Source: Fulvimarina pelagi HTCC2506 (GTDB taxonomy: Bacteria; Pseudomonadota; Alphaproteobacteria; Rhizobiales; Rhizobiaceae). From it: a DNA stretch of 57,315 bases. Numbering within the stretch: the first letter of the stretch is position 1; each line of letters begins with the position of its first letter. The position numbers and the translations under genes are program-made. The stretch is from positions 2,559,383 to 2,616,697 of the forward strand of contig NZ_DS022272.1 of assembly GCF_000153705.1 (NCBI RefSeq). The letters run 5' to 3'. Below are positions 18,792 through 26,715 of this stretch, in pieces. The notes below the pieces were generated by a model. It saw only the letters and a list, made by a program, of their open reading frames with translations. It was not told the DNA's origin and did not search any database.

Positions 18792-19310
18792 ATGACGACT
18801 TTGGCGAAGACCTCAACGACACTCGCTCGGGCGATACTCGCCGCATTGCTCATCATCTCCGTGCCGATGCCGGCGATGGCGCAAGTCTTCCCCGATTGCG
18901 AGGAGACACTAGAGGACAACCCCGAACGTACGATCTATGATTGTAGCAACGGTCTCGCTTTCGAGGCTGAAGCGGCTGCCGCATTTACCGGCGATCTGAG
19001 CGATGACGTACTGACGCTGGACGCACAAGCCGTGCTGATCGACGGCGTGCCGCAAGGCGGCGACTTCCAGATCCTGACGCCTCACGCCATCGCCACCGTG
19101 CGCGGAACCGTGTTCACGGTCGATGTCGCGGAGGCAATGACGAGCGTCTTCGTCGTCGAGGGCGTCGTCGAGGTCACACGTCGTGATGGCAGCGAAGCGG
19201 TATCGCTCGAAGCCGGCGAAGGGGTCGATGTAGCGTCGGGCGAAGCGCTCGAGGCTCGCACCTGGCCCGATCAGCGGGTCGACGAACTCCTCGCCCGCTT
19301 CGGTCGCTGA
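18792..19310 (+). CDS. exported FecR-domain protein
   Basis: A 172-residue precursor with a signal peptide (about 1-30, ending AMA-Q) and a FecR domain: LTLDAQAVLIDG, FQILTPHAIATVRGTVFTVDV and TSVFVVEGVVEVTRRDGSEAVSLEAGEGV. No lipobox, so probably soluble periplasmic or secreted. The ATG at 18792 follows CAGGAG. Stand-alone FecR-domain proteins of this kind are commonly encoded with CHASE2 cyclases, and the cyclase follows here after 73 bp. I infer that the FecR protein may be a ligand or partner of the CHASE2 sensor. There is no sigma factor or TonB receptor nearby, so it is not a classical iron-signalling FecR. Confidence 0.85.
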   Translation: MTTLAKTSTTLARAILAALLIISVPMPAMAQVFPDCEETLEDNPERTIYDCSNGLAFEAEAAAAFTGDLSDDVLTLDAQAVLIDGVPQGGDFQILTPHAIATVRGTVFTVDVAEAMTSVFVVEGVVEVTRRDGSEAVSLEAGEGVDVASGEALEARTWPDQRVDELLARFGR

Positions 19311-19383
19311 GTAAGGACCGTGGTGCTAAAAGCCAGTACTGTCTCGCCCGAAGTTCTTCCCGTCATGGTTAGAGCTTGAGGCG

Positions 19384-21207
19384 ATGCGCGCCCGACTGAT
19401 CTCGCCCGCCTTTCTTCTGGTACTCGTCTTTGCGCTCGCGTGGCCCGGCTGGCTCGGTTGGCGCCACGTTCACGGGTTGGGCGGCCCGCTCGACCGGATC
19501 GAAACGACGACACTCGACTGGCGCGTTCTCCTCGCCGGTCCGCTACCGCCGCCCGAAACGGTGGCTGTGGTCGCGATCGACGACGAGACCATCGAAGCGG
19601 AAGGCGGCTACCCGCTCGACCGGCGGCTAATGGCGCGTCTCGTCGAGAACCTGCGTGCGGCCGGCGCGAAGGCGATCGCCATCGATATCCTTTTTGCCGA
19701 TGCGGGAGAGCCCGCGGAGGATGCCGCGCTCCTCGAGGCGCTGTCAGGCGGAGATGTGGTAATTGCCGGGGCCGGGCTCTTCGATCACGGCTCTGCGGCG
19801 AGCCTCGTGCCCCGGCCGGACCGGGTTCTCTGGCCCCAGGGGACGTTCGCGCAGGCCGTTCCGGTCGGGCTCGTCAACGTTTCGAGCGATTCGGGCGGGA
19901 CACCACGTCACGTGCCGCTCGTCCATCTGACGCGGAGCGGGCCGACGCCCTCCTTTGTCCTTCAGGCGGTCTCCCTCTACGAAGGCGAAGTGCCGCCGCT
20001 CGGGCGGGAGAGACTGCAGATTGGGGACACAGAGCGGCGGCTCGATCTCGGCTGGCACGTTCCGTTGCGCTTCTACGGGCCGCGTGGAGGCATTCCGACT
20101 GTCAGCGCGGAGAGATTTCTCGCCGGCAGACCCGATGCGCCGGACCCGCAGCTTGCAGGGCGGCTCGTCCTCGTCGGCGTGACAGCGACGGCCATGGGCG
20201 ATACCTTCGCGACGCCCTTCGACGCCCGACTGCCGGGCGTCGAAGTTCTGGCGACGGGAGCGGCGAACCTCATCGAGGGTACCGGCCTGACACGCGACAG
20301 CAGCGTCAGGCGGATCGATGCCGTCGCCGCGTTGGCTCTCGCCACGATCGGTGTGGTCCTCCTCGCGTTTCTCCCGCTCGGATCCGCACTGGCAGCCGGC
20401 ACCCTGCTTCTCATCGGCTGGATGCTGGTCACGGTCTTTGCCGTCGGACAGGGGTTCTGGCTCGCGTCCGCCCTGCCGATCGCAGGGGCTGCACCGCCGA
20501 TCGCCGCAGCCGGGATCTGGCGCTGGCGGCGGGACACGAAAATCGCTCGGGCTGTCGCAAAGGCCGAGGCCGCTCTCCGCCGCATGCAGCCTCGTGCGCT
20601 GGCCGCCCGCATCGCTGAAGACCCAGGCTTTCTCAGCGCGCCACGCGAGACGATGGCGGCGATCCTCTTTATCGATCTCGCCGGCTTTACCACGATGAGC
20701 GAGCGTCTCGGCACGAAAGGTACCCGGGACGTCCTGAAACGCTTTCACTCGCTAATCGTCGAGGAGGTGATGCCACGCGACGGGATCGTGCTTTCCTTCA
20801 TGGGCGACGGCGCAATGATCGTTTTCGGCCTGCCCGACGAGCACCCGGACGACGGGCAACGCGCGCTGGCGGCCGCTTTCGCGCTCATGAAGGCCGTGAA
20901 GCTCTGGCTGACGGAGGCGAGCGGGGAGCACAAACTTTCGGGCGTCAGGCTCGGCGGACATTACGGGCCGGTGATCCTATCGCGGCTTGGACACGACGAG
21001 GAACAGCACATCGCGGCGACGGGTGACAGCGTCAACACCGCGAGCCGGCTGATGGAGGTTGCCAAGGAAAACGGCGCGGCGCTCGCCCTTTCGAAGGCGC
21101 TCTGGGACAACGCGGGCAGCTCAAGCGAGATTAATCCGCCGCGGACTTGGCGCACGGTCTCGATCCGGGGGCGCGACAAGGCGCTCGATGTCGGGCTCTG
21201 GGATTGA
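19384..21207 (+). CDS. CHASE2-domain class III adenylate cyclase
   Basis: A 607-residue membrane cyclase. One N-terminal transmembrane segment (about 1-20) leads to a periplasmic CHASE2 sensor (about 40-300; VVAIDDETIEAEGGYPLDR, IAIDILFAD), then three transmembrane segments (about 315-385) and a cytosolic class III catalytic domain (about 418-590). Metal-binding aspartates are in LFIDLAGFT and FMGDGAMIVFG, and the transition-state Asn-x3-Arg in GDSVNTASRL. The usual adenine-selecting Lys, four residues before the metal Asp, appears to be Ser, which makes nucleotide specificity less certain. The ATG at 19384 follows TTGAGGCG. It is operonic with the FecR gene and near a cAMP-type Crp, so cAMP is the likely product. 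Confidence 0.88.
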   Translation: MRARLISPAFLLVLVFALAWPGWLGWRHVHGLGGPLDRIETTTLDWRVLLAGPLPPPETVAVVAIDDETIEAEGGYPLDRRLMARLVENLRAAGAKAIAIDILFADAGEPAEDAALLEALSGGDVVIAGAGLFDHGSAASLVPRPDRVLWPQGTFAQAVPVGLVNVSSDSGGTPRHVPLVHLTRSGPTPSFVLQAVSLYEGEVPPLGRERLQIGDTERRLDLGWHVPLRFYGPRGGIPTVSAERFLAGRPDAPDPQLAGRLVLVGVTATAMGDTFATPFDARLPGVEVLATGAANLIEGTGLTRDSSVRRIDAVAALALATIGVVLLAFLPLGSALAAGTLLLIGWMLVTVFAVGQGFWLASALPIAGAAPPIAAAGIWRWRRDTKIARAVAKAEAALRRMQPRALAARIAEDPGFLSAPRETMAAILFIDLAGFTTMSERLGTKGTRDVLKRFHSLIVEEVMPRDGIVLSFMGDGAMIVFGLPDEHPDDGQRALAAAFALMKAVKLWLTEASGEHKLSGVRLGGHYGPVILSRLGHDEEQHIAATGDSVNTASRLMEVAKENGAALALSKALWDNAGSSSEINPPRTWRTVSIRGRDKALDVGLWD

Positions 21208-21222
21208 AGAGCTCGAATGGGC

Positions 21223-21262
21223 GAACCCGGCACCCCTTTTCAGGGAGCGCCGGGTTCTTCTC
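21223..21262 (+). terminator. terminator after the CHASE2 cyclase gene
   Basis: GAACCCGGC (21223-21231) pairs perfectly with GCCGGGTTC (21249-21257), followed by TTCTCT. It is 16 bp after the cyclase stop codon and faces the converging SH3/MliC gene. Confidence 0.7.
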
Positions 21263-21315
21263 TCAGGAGGGAGGAGGTTTCGGAATTTCGAGCATGTGAA
21301 ATTTTGGAAGGGCTC

Positions 21316-21957
21316 TCACCAGTTCGCGTAGCAGTCGGTCTGGCCCCATTCGTCTACGAACCGCATCACGTCGCCTTTGCCGCCGAACCAGTACGGACCG
21401 CTCTGATATTGAGTGCCCGAGCCGGACACGATCTGCGGCAGGCGCAGCTGGTTGTGAATGTAGTGGCTGATATAGGCGACGCCCTGGCCGTTTTCCTCGG
21501 TGAACCGGACGGTCATTGGCACACCCTCGGTGCAGTTGTAGTGGACGGTCTCATCGTAGACCGGAGCATTCTGTGCGGGGTTAGATTGTGCAGACTGGGC
21601 CCAGCAATCAGCGAGGACGCCGTCCTGATAGCCGTTTCCACAAAGGAGACCGCCCCACTGATAGCCGATTTGACCGTTCGACAGCTGGATCTGAAACCAG
21701 TTGTAACCGTCCATCGGCTCGGAGGTTGCGATAAGAACCACCCCTTGGCCGTTATAGGTCGAGGCGATCTGCGAATACTGCATACCCGGCCCCGAGCGGA
21801 CCTTCCCGCCGTAAGAGGCCCCTTCGACGTATAGCGCTGAGTAGGAGTGCGGAGCCTGGGTGATGCTGAGAGCTTCTGCATCCGTGGCGGAGGTGGAAAG
21901 GCCCGCGACCGAGAGGATGGCGAGGGCGACGGCGGAGGCTACGGTCTTCCTGCACAT
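21316..21957 (-). CDS. exported SH3 + MliC-like lysozyme-inhibitor protein
   Basis: A 213-residue precursor with a signal peptide (about 1-29). Residues 38-110 form a bacterial SH3-like domain (VRSGPGMQYSQIASTYNGQGV...GYQWGGLLCG). Residues about 137-205 resemble MliC/PliC inhibitors of C-type lysozyme: HYNCTEGVPMTVRF, then SGSGTQYQSGPYWFGGKGDVMRF, with a late Cys (DCYANW). No lipobox, so periplasmic or secreted. The ATG at 21957 follows AAAAGGAAG. Its promoter has a CRP box and hairpin like those of the small basic gene at 17517-17738, suggesting joint cAMP control. A role in wall protection against lysozyme is inferred from the domain. Confidence 0.82.
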   Translation of the reverse strand: MCRKTVASAVALAILSVAGLSTSATDAEALSITQAPHSYSALYVEGASYGGKVRSGPGMQYSQIASTYNGQGVVLIATSEPMDGYNWFQIQLSNGQIGYQWGGLLCGNGYQDGVLADCWAQSAQSNPAQNAPVYDETVHYNCTEGVPMTVRFTEENGQGVAYISHYIHNQLRLPQIVSGSGTQYQSGPYWFGGKGDVMRFVDEWGQTDCYANW

Positions 21958-21978
21958 GGCTTGCTTCCTTTTGATTGG

Positions 21979-21998
21979 GGCGGTCCATTTCGTCCGCC
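21979..21998 (-). other. 5'-UTR hairpin of the SH3/MliC mRNA
   Basis: GGCGG (21979-21983) pairs with CCGCC (21994-21998) around a 10-nt loop that contains AAATG on the coding strand. It occupies the same place in the leader as the hairpin of the small basic gene and ends 14 nt from the putative -10 element. Confidence 0.55.
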
Positions 21999-22011
21999 GA
22001 TGACCAGAAGC

Positions 22012-22050
22012 TATCGGAGACCGGTCGCGGCCTCAGTGACTCGGGTCACA
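22012..22050 (-). promoter_or_regulatory. CRP box and -10-like element upstream of the SH3/MliC gene
   Basis: The plus strand reads AGTGA (22035-22039), CTCGGG, TCACA (22046-22050), nine of ten CRP consensus positions. The -10-like element CCGATA on the minus strand (22012-22017) is 30.5 bp from the box centre, exactly as in the promoter at 17791-17829. The block GGCCTCAGTGA is also identical between the two sites. The box centre is 85 bp from the start codon. Confidence 0.75.
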
Positions 22051-22164
22051 CCGCGATCTCTCGATTCTCAATTGCCGGAGACCTTGGGCAGGCCGACGCT
22101 GAATGTCCGATAGACGGTGATGAGCCGATTGGCGCTGAGCGGCAGAGCGCTGCGCCGCGGCTCA

Positions 22165-23418
22165 CTACGAACTTGGAGCCAGGCTCGCTATAAAACGCTC
22201 GACGCTACAAAGGACCTTTTGCGCCGTCCTGCTCTGCCGCTCATGCTCAGGCGCGAACGGCACGGCAATCTTCCCCGCTGGATCATTGTGAATCAGCCGG
22301 GCGACAAGCTGGATGCCAAAACGCAGGCCGTGTTGGCCCGGGCGACCCGGTACGGGGCATCGCCCGACCAGGATCTTCGCAGCTTCGAGTTCCGACATGA
22401 CGGCTTTCGTTTCCGCAAGATCACCGACCGGGACGACAATTTGATGCGTTTCGGCAGGATGGTCCCCAAGGAGCACCGGGAGCCCGGCCTCGAACAGACA
22501 TGTCTTAAGACGATTAGCTATCCGGATTGTTGCCTCGGCATAGGCGCCGCTCTCGGCGAACTCTGCAAGGACGCCACAGAGAGAGGGAAGCCGAGCTGCG
22601 TTCTGGTTGGCGAGAAGGTTAGCGTCGAGAAACTCGGCGAAGCGAACGCCCTGCTCCGGGTCACGGCCCATGACGATGGCGCCTGTCGGTCCGGCAAGAG
22701 TCTTGTAGGTAGAGGTCGTGATCAGGTCGACGCCAACCTCCAGCGGGTTCAGGAAGACGCCGCCGGCAATCAGGCCCGCGACATGTGACGCATCATAGAC
22801 CGAGAGCGAACCGGTTTCGCGACACGCCGCGACGACAGGACCGAGATCGTCCGGCCGGAGCACGACGCTGCGCCCGAGCATGACCATCGCCGGCTTTTCA
22901 CGCCGGATTTGCTCTGCCGCTGCCTCGCTGTCGAGCTGCTGATGCAGCGCGTCGAAAGGCAGTTCGCGGACGTCAAGACCCTGCATCGAGGGTGTCCCAC
23001 CGCGCCGCTGACTAAGATGCCCGCCATCGCTGGCGGCGGGAGCCAAAAGGATGGCGCCCGGCGATGCGAAGGCGGAAAAGACCGCGAGATTGGCGATGGT
23101 GCAGCTTGGCAGCCTGCAATCGGCCCATGCCGCGCCGAAGACCTTTCGGGCGAGACGCGCCGCGAATATTTCGAGCGAGGCGACGAGATCGCTGCCCGGC
23201 TGCTCCTTGTCGCCGGGCGGGCCCATGGCCGGCATCAGGCTCAGGGTCGGATCAAATGGCAGCCTAGTAGACGGCGTCAGGATGTTCGCGCCGGCATAGA
23301 GAACGAGATATTCCTCATGCAGCGCGCGAGTGTGACCGGCCACCCGCGCGGAAAGGCCTGCCTTTATGGCATCGGCGCTCTTGCCGTCCAGATCGTCGAA
23401 CCGATCGGTCCGAGTCAT
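22165..23418 (-). CDS. divergent serine-hydroxymethyltransferase-like PLP enzyme
   Basis: A 417-residue fold-type I PLP protein related to GlyA. The PLP pocket is recognisable: YDASHVAGLIAGGVFLNP (D209, H212) and TTSTYKTLAGPTGA with Schiff-base lysine K239, plus a C-terminal arginine region LRFGIQLV. The N-terminal half departs from GlyA: the tetrahydrofolate and substrate motifs around ASENF and KYAEGYPGKRYYGG are not present, replaced by YAGANILTPSTRLPFDPT. It may therefore act on another beta-hydroxy amino acid or without folate. The ATG at 23418 lies 16 bp after the CoA-transferase gene, last in an operon with an aminotransferase that makes or uses glycine or serine. Exact reaction unknown. 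Confidence 0.8.
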   Translation of the reverse strand: MTRTDRFDDLDGKSADAIKAGLSARVAGHTRALHEEYLVLYAGANILTPSTRLPFDPTLSLMPAMGPPGDKEQPGSDLVASLEIFAARLARKVFGAAWADCRLPSCTIANLAVFSAFASPGAILLAPAASDGGHLSQRRGGTPSMQGLDVRELPFDALHQQLDSEAAAEQIRREKPAMVMLGRSVVLRPDDLGPVVAACRETGSLSVYDASHVAGLIAGGVFLNPLEVGVDLITTSTYKTLAGPTGAIVMGRDPEQGVRFAEFLDANLLANQNAARLPSLCGVLAEFAESGAYAEATIRIANRLKTCLFEAGLPVLLGDHPAETHQIVVPVGDLAETKAVMSELEAAKILVGRCPVPGRPGQHGLRFGIQLVARLIHNDPAGKIAVPFAPEHERQSRTAQKVLCSVERFIASLAPSS

Positions 23419-23434
23419 GTGCCGATCGTCATCC

Positions 23435-24649
23435 TCAGGATGCGGCCGGCTCGATCACCGCTCCGCTGGTGATCAGCTTTTCGATCTCGTCGTCCGAATA
23501 GCCGGTCTCCGAAAGGATCTCGCGGTTGTGCTGGCCTAGAAGCGGAGCCGGGCGCACCACCCGACCCGGCGTCTCGGAGAATTTGATCGGCAGTCCGATC
23601 GCCTTCACCTCGCCAGCATTCGGATGGTTCGTGGTCACGACCATGTCGCGGGCGAGCGCCTGCGGGTCCTTGTGCATCTCGCCGACTTCAAGGACCGGGC
23701 CAGCCGGCACCCCCGCATCTTCCAGCCGCTGCAGCCAAGCTTCGGACGTGTCGGTCTTGAAATAGCCGTTCAGGATTTCCTCGAGCGCGGGCAGGTTACC
23801 CATGCGGCCGGAATTGGTGGCGAAGCGCTCGTCCGCGGAGAGGTCCTCCGCGCCGATGACCGTGAGCATCCGCTCCCAGTTCTTCTGGTTTGCGGCACCG
23901 AGCGTGATCCAGCCATCCTGCGTCTCGAACGCCTGGTACGGCGCGTTGAGCGGATGCGCCGAACCGAGGGGACCGGGCGAGGTGCCGGTGGCGAAGGCGA
24001 TCGCCGACTGCCAATAGGTGTGGGTAATGCCGGCCTCGAACAGCGAGGTGTCAACCTTCTGGCCTTGGCCGGTCTGCAGCTTGCGGGCATAGGCCGCCGC
24101 GCAGCCGAGCGCGGCGAGAATGCCGGCCGTGATATCGGAGACCGGGGCACCGGATTTCACCGGCGGACGCCCCGGCCCCTCCCCCGTGATGGACATGAGG
24201 CCGCTCATCCCCTGCGCGATGAGATCGAACCCGCCGCGCGCGGCGTATGGCCCGGTGCGGCCGAAGCCGGAGATCTCGCAGTAGATGAGGCCCGGATTAA
24301 TCTTCTTCAGCTCGTCATAGCCGAGGCCGAGCTTTTCCATCGTCCCCATGCGGTAGTTCTCGATGACGACGTCGGCCTTTTCCAGCATGCGGCGGAGTAC
24401 GGCCTTGCCGTCCTCGCTCTTGAGATCGAGGACGACGCCGCGCTTGTTGCGGTTCATCATCATGAAGGCGGCGGACTCGCCCTCAATGTCAGGCGGCAGG
24501 AAGCGGCGCGTGTCGTCGCCGGTCGGCTTTTCCACCTTAAGGACGTCGGCGCCCATGTCCGCCAGCATCATGCCGCAGACGGGACCAGCCATGATATGCG
24601 CGAGTTCGACGACCTTCATGCCGGCGAGCGGCCCGAAGTTCTCGGCCAT
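23435..24649 (-). CDS. class III (CaiB/Frc-type) CoA-transferase
   Basis: A 404-residue family III CoA-transferase, which moves CoA between carboxylic acids through an aspartyl anhydride. Family motifs are MKVVELAHIMAGP, LADMGADVLKVEKP, ENYRMGTMEKLGLGYDEL and the catalytic aspartate D172 in GAPVSDITAGI. The length is normal. The start is the second of two tandem ATGs (24649); AAGGG lies about six bases upstream and it overlaps the stop codon of the crotonase gene. The acid acceptor is unknown; candidates by family include small dicarboxylates or hydroxy acids brought in by the TRAP system of this operon. It probably activates the imported acid for the crotonase. Confidence 0.92.
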   Translation of the reverse strand: MAENFGPLAGMKVVELAHIMAGPVCGMMLADMGADVLKVEKPTGDDTRRFLPPDIEGESAAFMMMNRNKRGVVLDLKSEDGKAVLRRMLEKADVVIENYRMGTMEKLGLGYDELKKINPGLIYCEISGFGRTGPYAARGGFDLIAQGMSGLMSITGEGPGRPPVKSGAPVSDITAGILAALGCAAAYARKLQTGQGQKVDTSLFEAGITHTYWQSAIAFATGTSPGPLGSAHPLNAPYQAFETQDGWITLGAANQKNWERMLTVIGAEDLSADERFATNSGRMGNLPALEEILNGYFKTDTSEAWLQRLEDAGVPAGPVLEVGEMHKDPQALARDMVVTTNHPNAGEVKAIGLPIKFSETPGRVVRPAPLLGQHNREILSETGYSDDEIEKLITSGAVIEPAAS

Positions 24650-25431
24650 CATCTGCCCTTCCATTCGGGTTTGCGCTTGCCGAGGAAGGCCTCCATGCCT
24701 TCCTTGAAGTCCTCGCTCATATAGGCCTGGAGGACGAGGTCTCGGTCATCGGCGGCAGCGCCTTCGGTGCGCAGGCGGCGGAGCGCCTCCTTGGTGGTGC
24801 CGAGCGTGATCGGCGCGTGGTTCTTCAAGGTTTCGGCGAGTTGACCCGCGCGGGCCACTAGCGCAGCGTAATCCTCGATGATCTCGGAGATCAGGCCGGC
24901 GGATTTCGCTTCGTCCGCGCCGACGAGTCGGGCCGTGAAGATGACGTCCTTGACGCGTCCTGCGCCCATCAGCTCGGAAAGGCGCGAGAGATTGGCGATC
25001 GACAGGCAGTTTCCGAGCGTGCGGGCGATCGGGAAGCCGAATTTGAGATCGGCCGTCGCGATGCGGATATCGCACGCGGCGGCGATCCCGGCACCACCCC
25101 CTGTACAGGCGCCAGAGATCGCCGCGATGATCGGCAGGGGACAGGCCTCCACCGAACCGAGAACGACGTCCATCTTGTGTTCGTAGTCGAGCGCGTCCTG
25201 TTCGCTAGAGAAGCCACGGAACTGCGTCATGTCCGTGCCGGCAGCGAAAGCCTTTTCACCGGCGCCCATCACAACGAGGCATTTGACCGATCCGTCTGTC
25301 GGAACGCTCCGACAGATCTCCGCGAGACCTTCATACATGGCGAAGGTCAGCGCATTCCGAGCCTGCGGGCGGTTGAGTGTGACCCAGCCGACGCTGTCGC
25401 GGACCTCGTAGAGGAGTTCGTTGTCGGACAT
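24649..25431 (-). CDS. crotonase-fold protein lacking both catalytic glutamates
   Basis: A 260-residue enoyl-CoA hydratase/isomerase-superfamily protein. The oxyanion-hole elements are present (AFAAGTDMTQF near 61-71; SGACTGGGAGIAAACDIRIA near 106-125) and so is the CoA-binding N-terminus. The two glutamates of true hydratases are replaced: by alignment Glu144 corresponds to G115 (GGGAGI rather than GGGxEL) and Glu164 to I135 (FGFPIARTLG). Ordinary enoyl-CoA hydration is therefore unlikely; isomerase, decarboxylase, lyase or thioesterase activity on a CoA ester is more plausible. The ATG at 25431 follows AGGTAAG. It is 3 bp after dctM and overlaps the CoA-transferase, so translation is probably coupled. 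Confidence 0.88.
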   Translation of the reverse strand: MSDNELLYEVRDSVGWVTLNRPQARNALTFAMYEGLAEICRSVPTDGSVKCLVVMGAGEKAFAAGTDMTQFRGFSSEQDALDYEHKMDVVLGSVEACPLPIIAAISGACTGGGAGIAAACDIRIATADLKFGFPIARTLGNCLSIANLSRLSELMGAGRVKDVIFTARLVGADEAKSAGLISEIIEDYAALVARAGQLAETLKNHAPITLGTTKEALRRLRTEGAAADDRDLVLQAYMSEDFKEGMEAFLGKRKPEWKGR

Positions 25432-25434
25432 GGC

Positions 25435-26715
25435 TTACCTGTAGAGTGTTTCAACGAGGAACATCGGGATCGACGGCACGTATGTGCATAGGAAAAGAAC
25501 GAACAGCAGGACCCCGATAAAGGGCAGGTTCGCCTTCGATACTTCCCAGATATTCGCTTTTGCGATGGAACAGGCCGTGATCAGCACTGACGCGACAGGC
25601 GGCGTCTGCTGGCCGATGGCAAGGTTCAACGTCACGACGAGGCCGAAATGGACCGGATCGATTCCAGCCTGGTTTATCAGCGGCACGATGATGGGCACGA
25701 CGAGGATGATCGCGGCGGCCGAGTGAAGGAAAAGGCCGATCACCAGGAAGAAGACGTTGAGTATCAGGAAGATCAACGCCTGGTTCGTCGTGACGTCGAG
25801 GATGCCGGCGGCAAGCTGCTGCGGGATGCGCGCCTGGGTGAGATAAGAGCCCATCAACACCGAGGCGGCGACGAGCAGCATGACCACGGCGGTTTGGATA
25901 CCCCCCTCCAGCATGGCGAGTCTCAGCTGCTTCCAGTCGATCTCGCGATACCAGGCCCCGACGAGGATCGCCGCGACGACGGCAACGCCGGCGCCTTCCG
26001 TGGCGGTGACATAGCCCCCGAAGATGCCGCCGAGAATGATGACAGGCAGCGAGAAGGTCGGCAGAGCCTCGAAGAAGGTCTTGCGCAACTGCTTGAGGTT
26101 GAAAGCCTCTTCCGTCGGCAGGTTGTATTTCGCCGCATAGTAGTAGGCGACGCTCATCAGGCCGGCTGCGCCGATGAGGCCCGGAATGACGCCGGCAATA
26201 AAGAGTTGCTCGATGCTCGTACCGGCGGCGACCGCATAGAGGATCATCGGGATCGAAGGTGGGATGATGATCGCCAGCGAAGCCGAGGACGAGGTGATCG
26301 CGGCAGAAAACGGCGCACCGTAACCGCGCTTCTTCATTTCGGGAATGATGATCGAGCCCATGGCGGCAACATCGGCGACCGCCGAGCCGGAAATCTCGGC
26401 GAAGAACAGCGAGACGGCGACGTTCACCATGGCCAAACCGCCGCGCACGAAACCGATCACTGCCGTGACGAAGGCAATGAGGCGCCGGGTGATGCCCGTC
26501 GCGTTCATGATCGCGCCAGCGAGTACGAACATCGGGATCGCAATGAGCGAGAAAGACCGCGCGCCGTTGTACATGTCGAGGGCGATTGTCACCAAGGCAC
26601 CCGTTCCGTCGTCGATGACGATGGCGAAGACGGCTGTCAGGCATAGCGCCACCGCGATGGGCACGTTGATGCAGACCATCGCGACAAGGGCGAGGAACAT
26701 CAGGAGGACGATCAT
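25435..26715 (-). CDS. dctM: TRAP transporter large membrane subunit, cluster A
   Basis: A 426-residue DctM-type permease with about twelve hydrophobic segments. Typical motifs are IPMFVLAGAIMNATGI, the EISGSAVADVAAMGSIIIPEM loop, IIIPPSIPMILYAVAAG and NLAIGQQTPPVASVL. It forms the sodium-driven channel of a tripartite ATP-independent periplasmic transporter together with DctQ and DctP. The ATG at 26715 follows GAGGTG and overlaps the dctQ stop codon by 4 bp. The enzyme genes follow it without a gap, so transport and catabolism share one mRNA. Substrate choice rests with DctP; a carboxylate is expected. Confidence 0.95.
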   Translation of the reverse strand: MIVLLMFLALVAMVCINVPIAVALCLTAVFAIVIDDGTGALVTIALDMYNGARSFSLIAIPMFVLAGAIMNATGITRRLIAFVTAVIGFVRGGLAMVNVAVSLFFAEISGSAVADVAAMGSIIIPEMKKRGYGAPFSAAITSSSASLAIIIPPSIPMILYAVAAGTSIEQLFIAGVIPGLIGAAGLMSVAYYYAAKYNLPTEEAFNLKQLRKTFFEALPTFSLPVIILGGIFGGYVTATEGAGVAVVAAILVGAWYREIDWKQLRLAMLEGGIQTAVVMLLVAASVLMGSYLTQARIPQQLAAGILDVTTNQALIFLILNVFFLVIGLFLHSAAAIILVVPIIVPLINQAGIDPVHFGLVVTLNLAIGQQTPPVASVLITACSIAKANIWEVSKANLPFIGVLLFVLFLCTYVPSIPMFLVETLYR

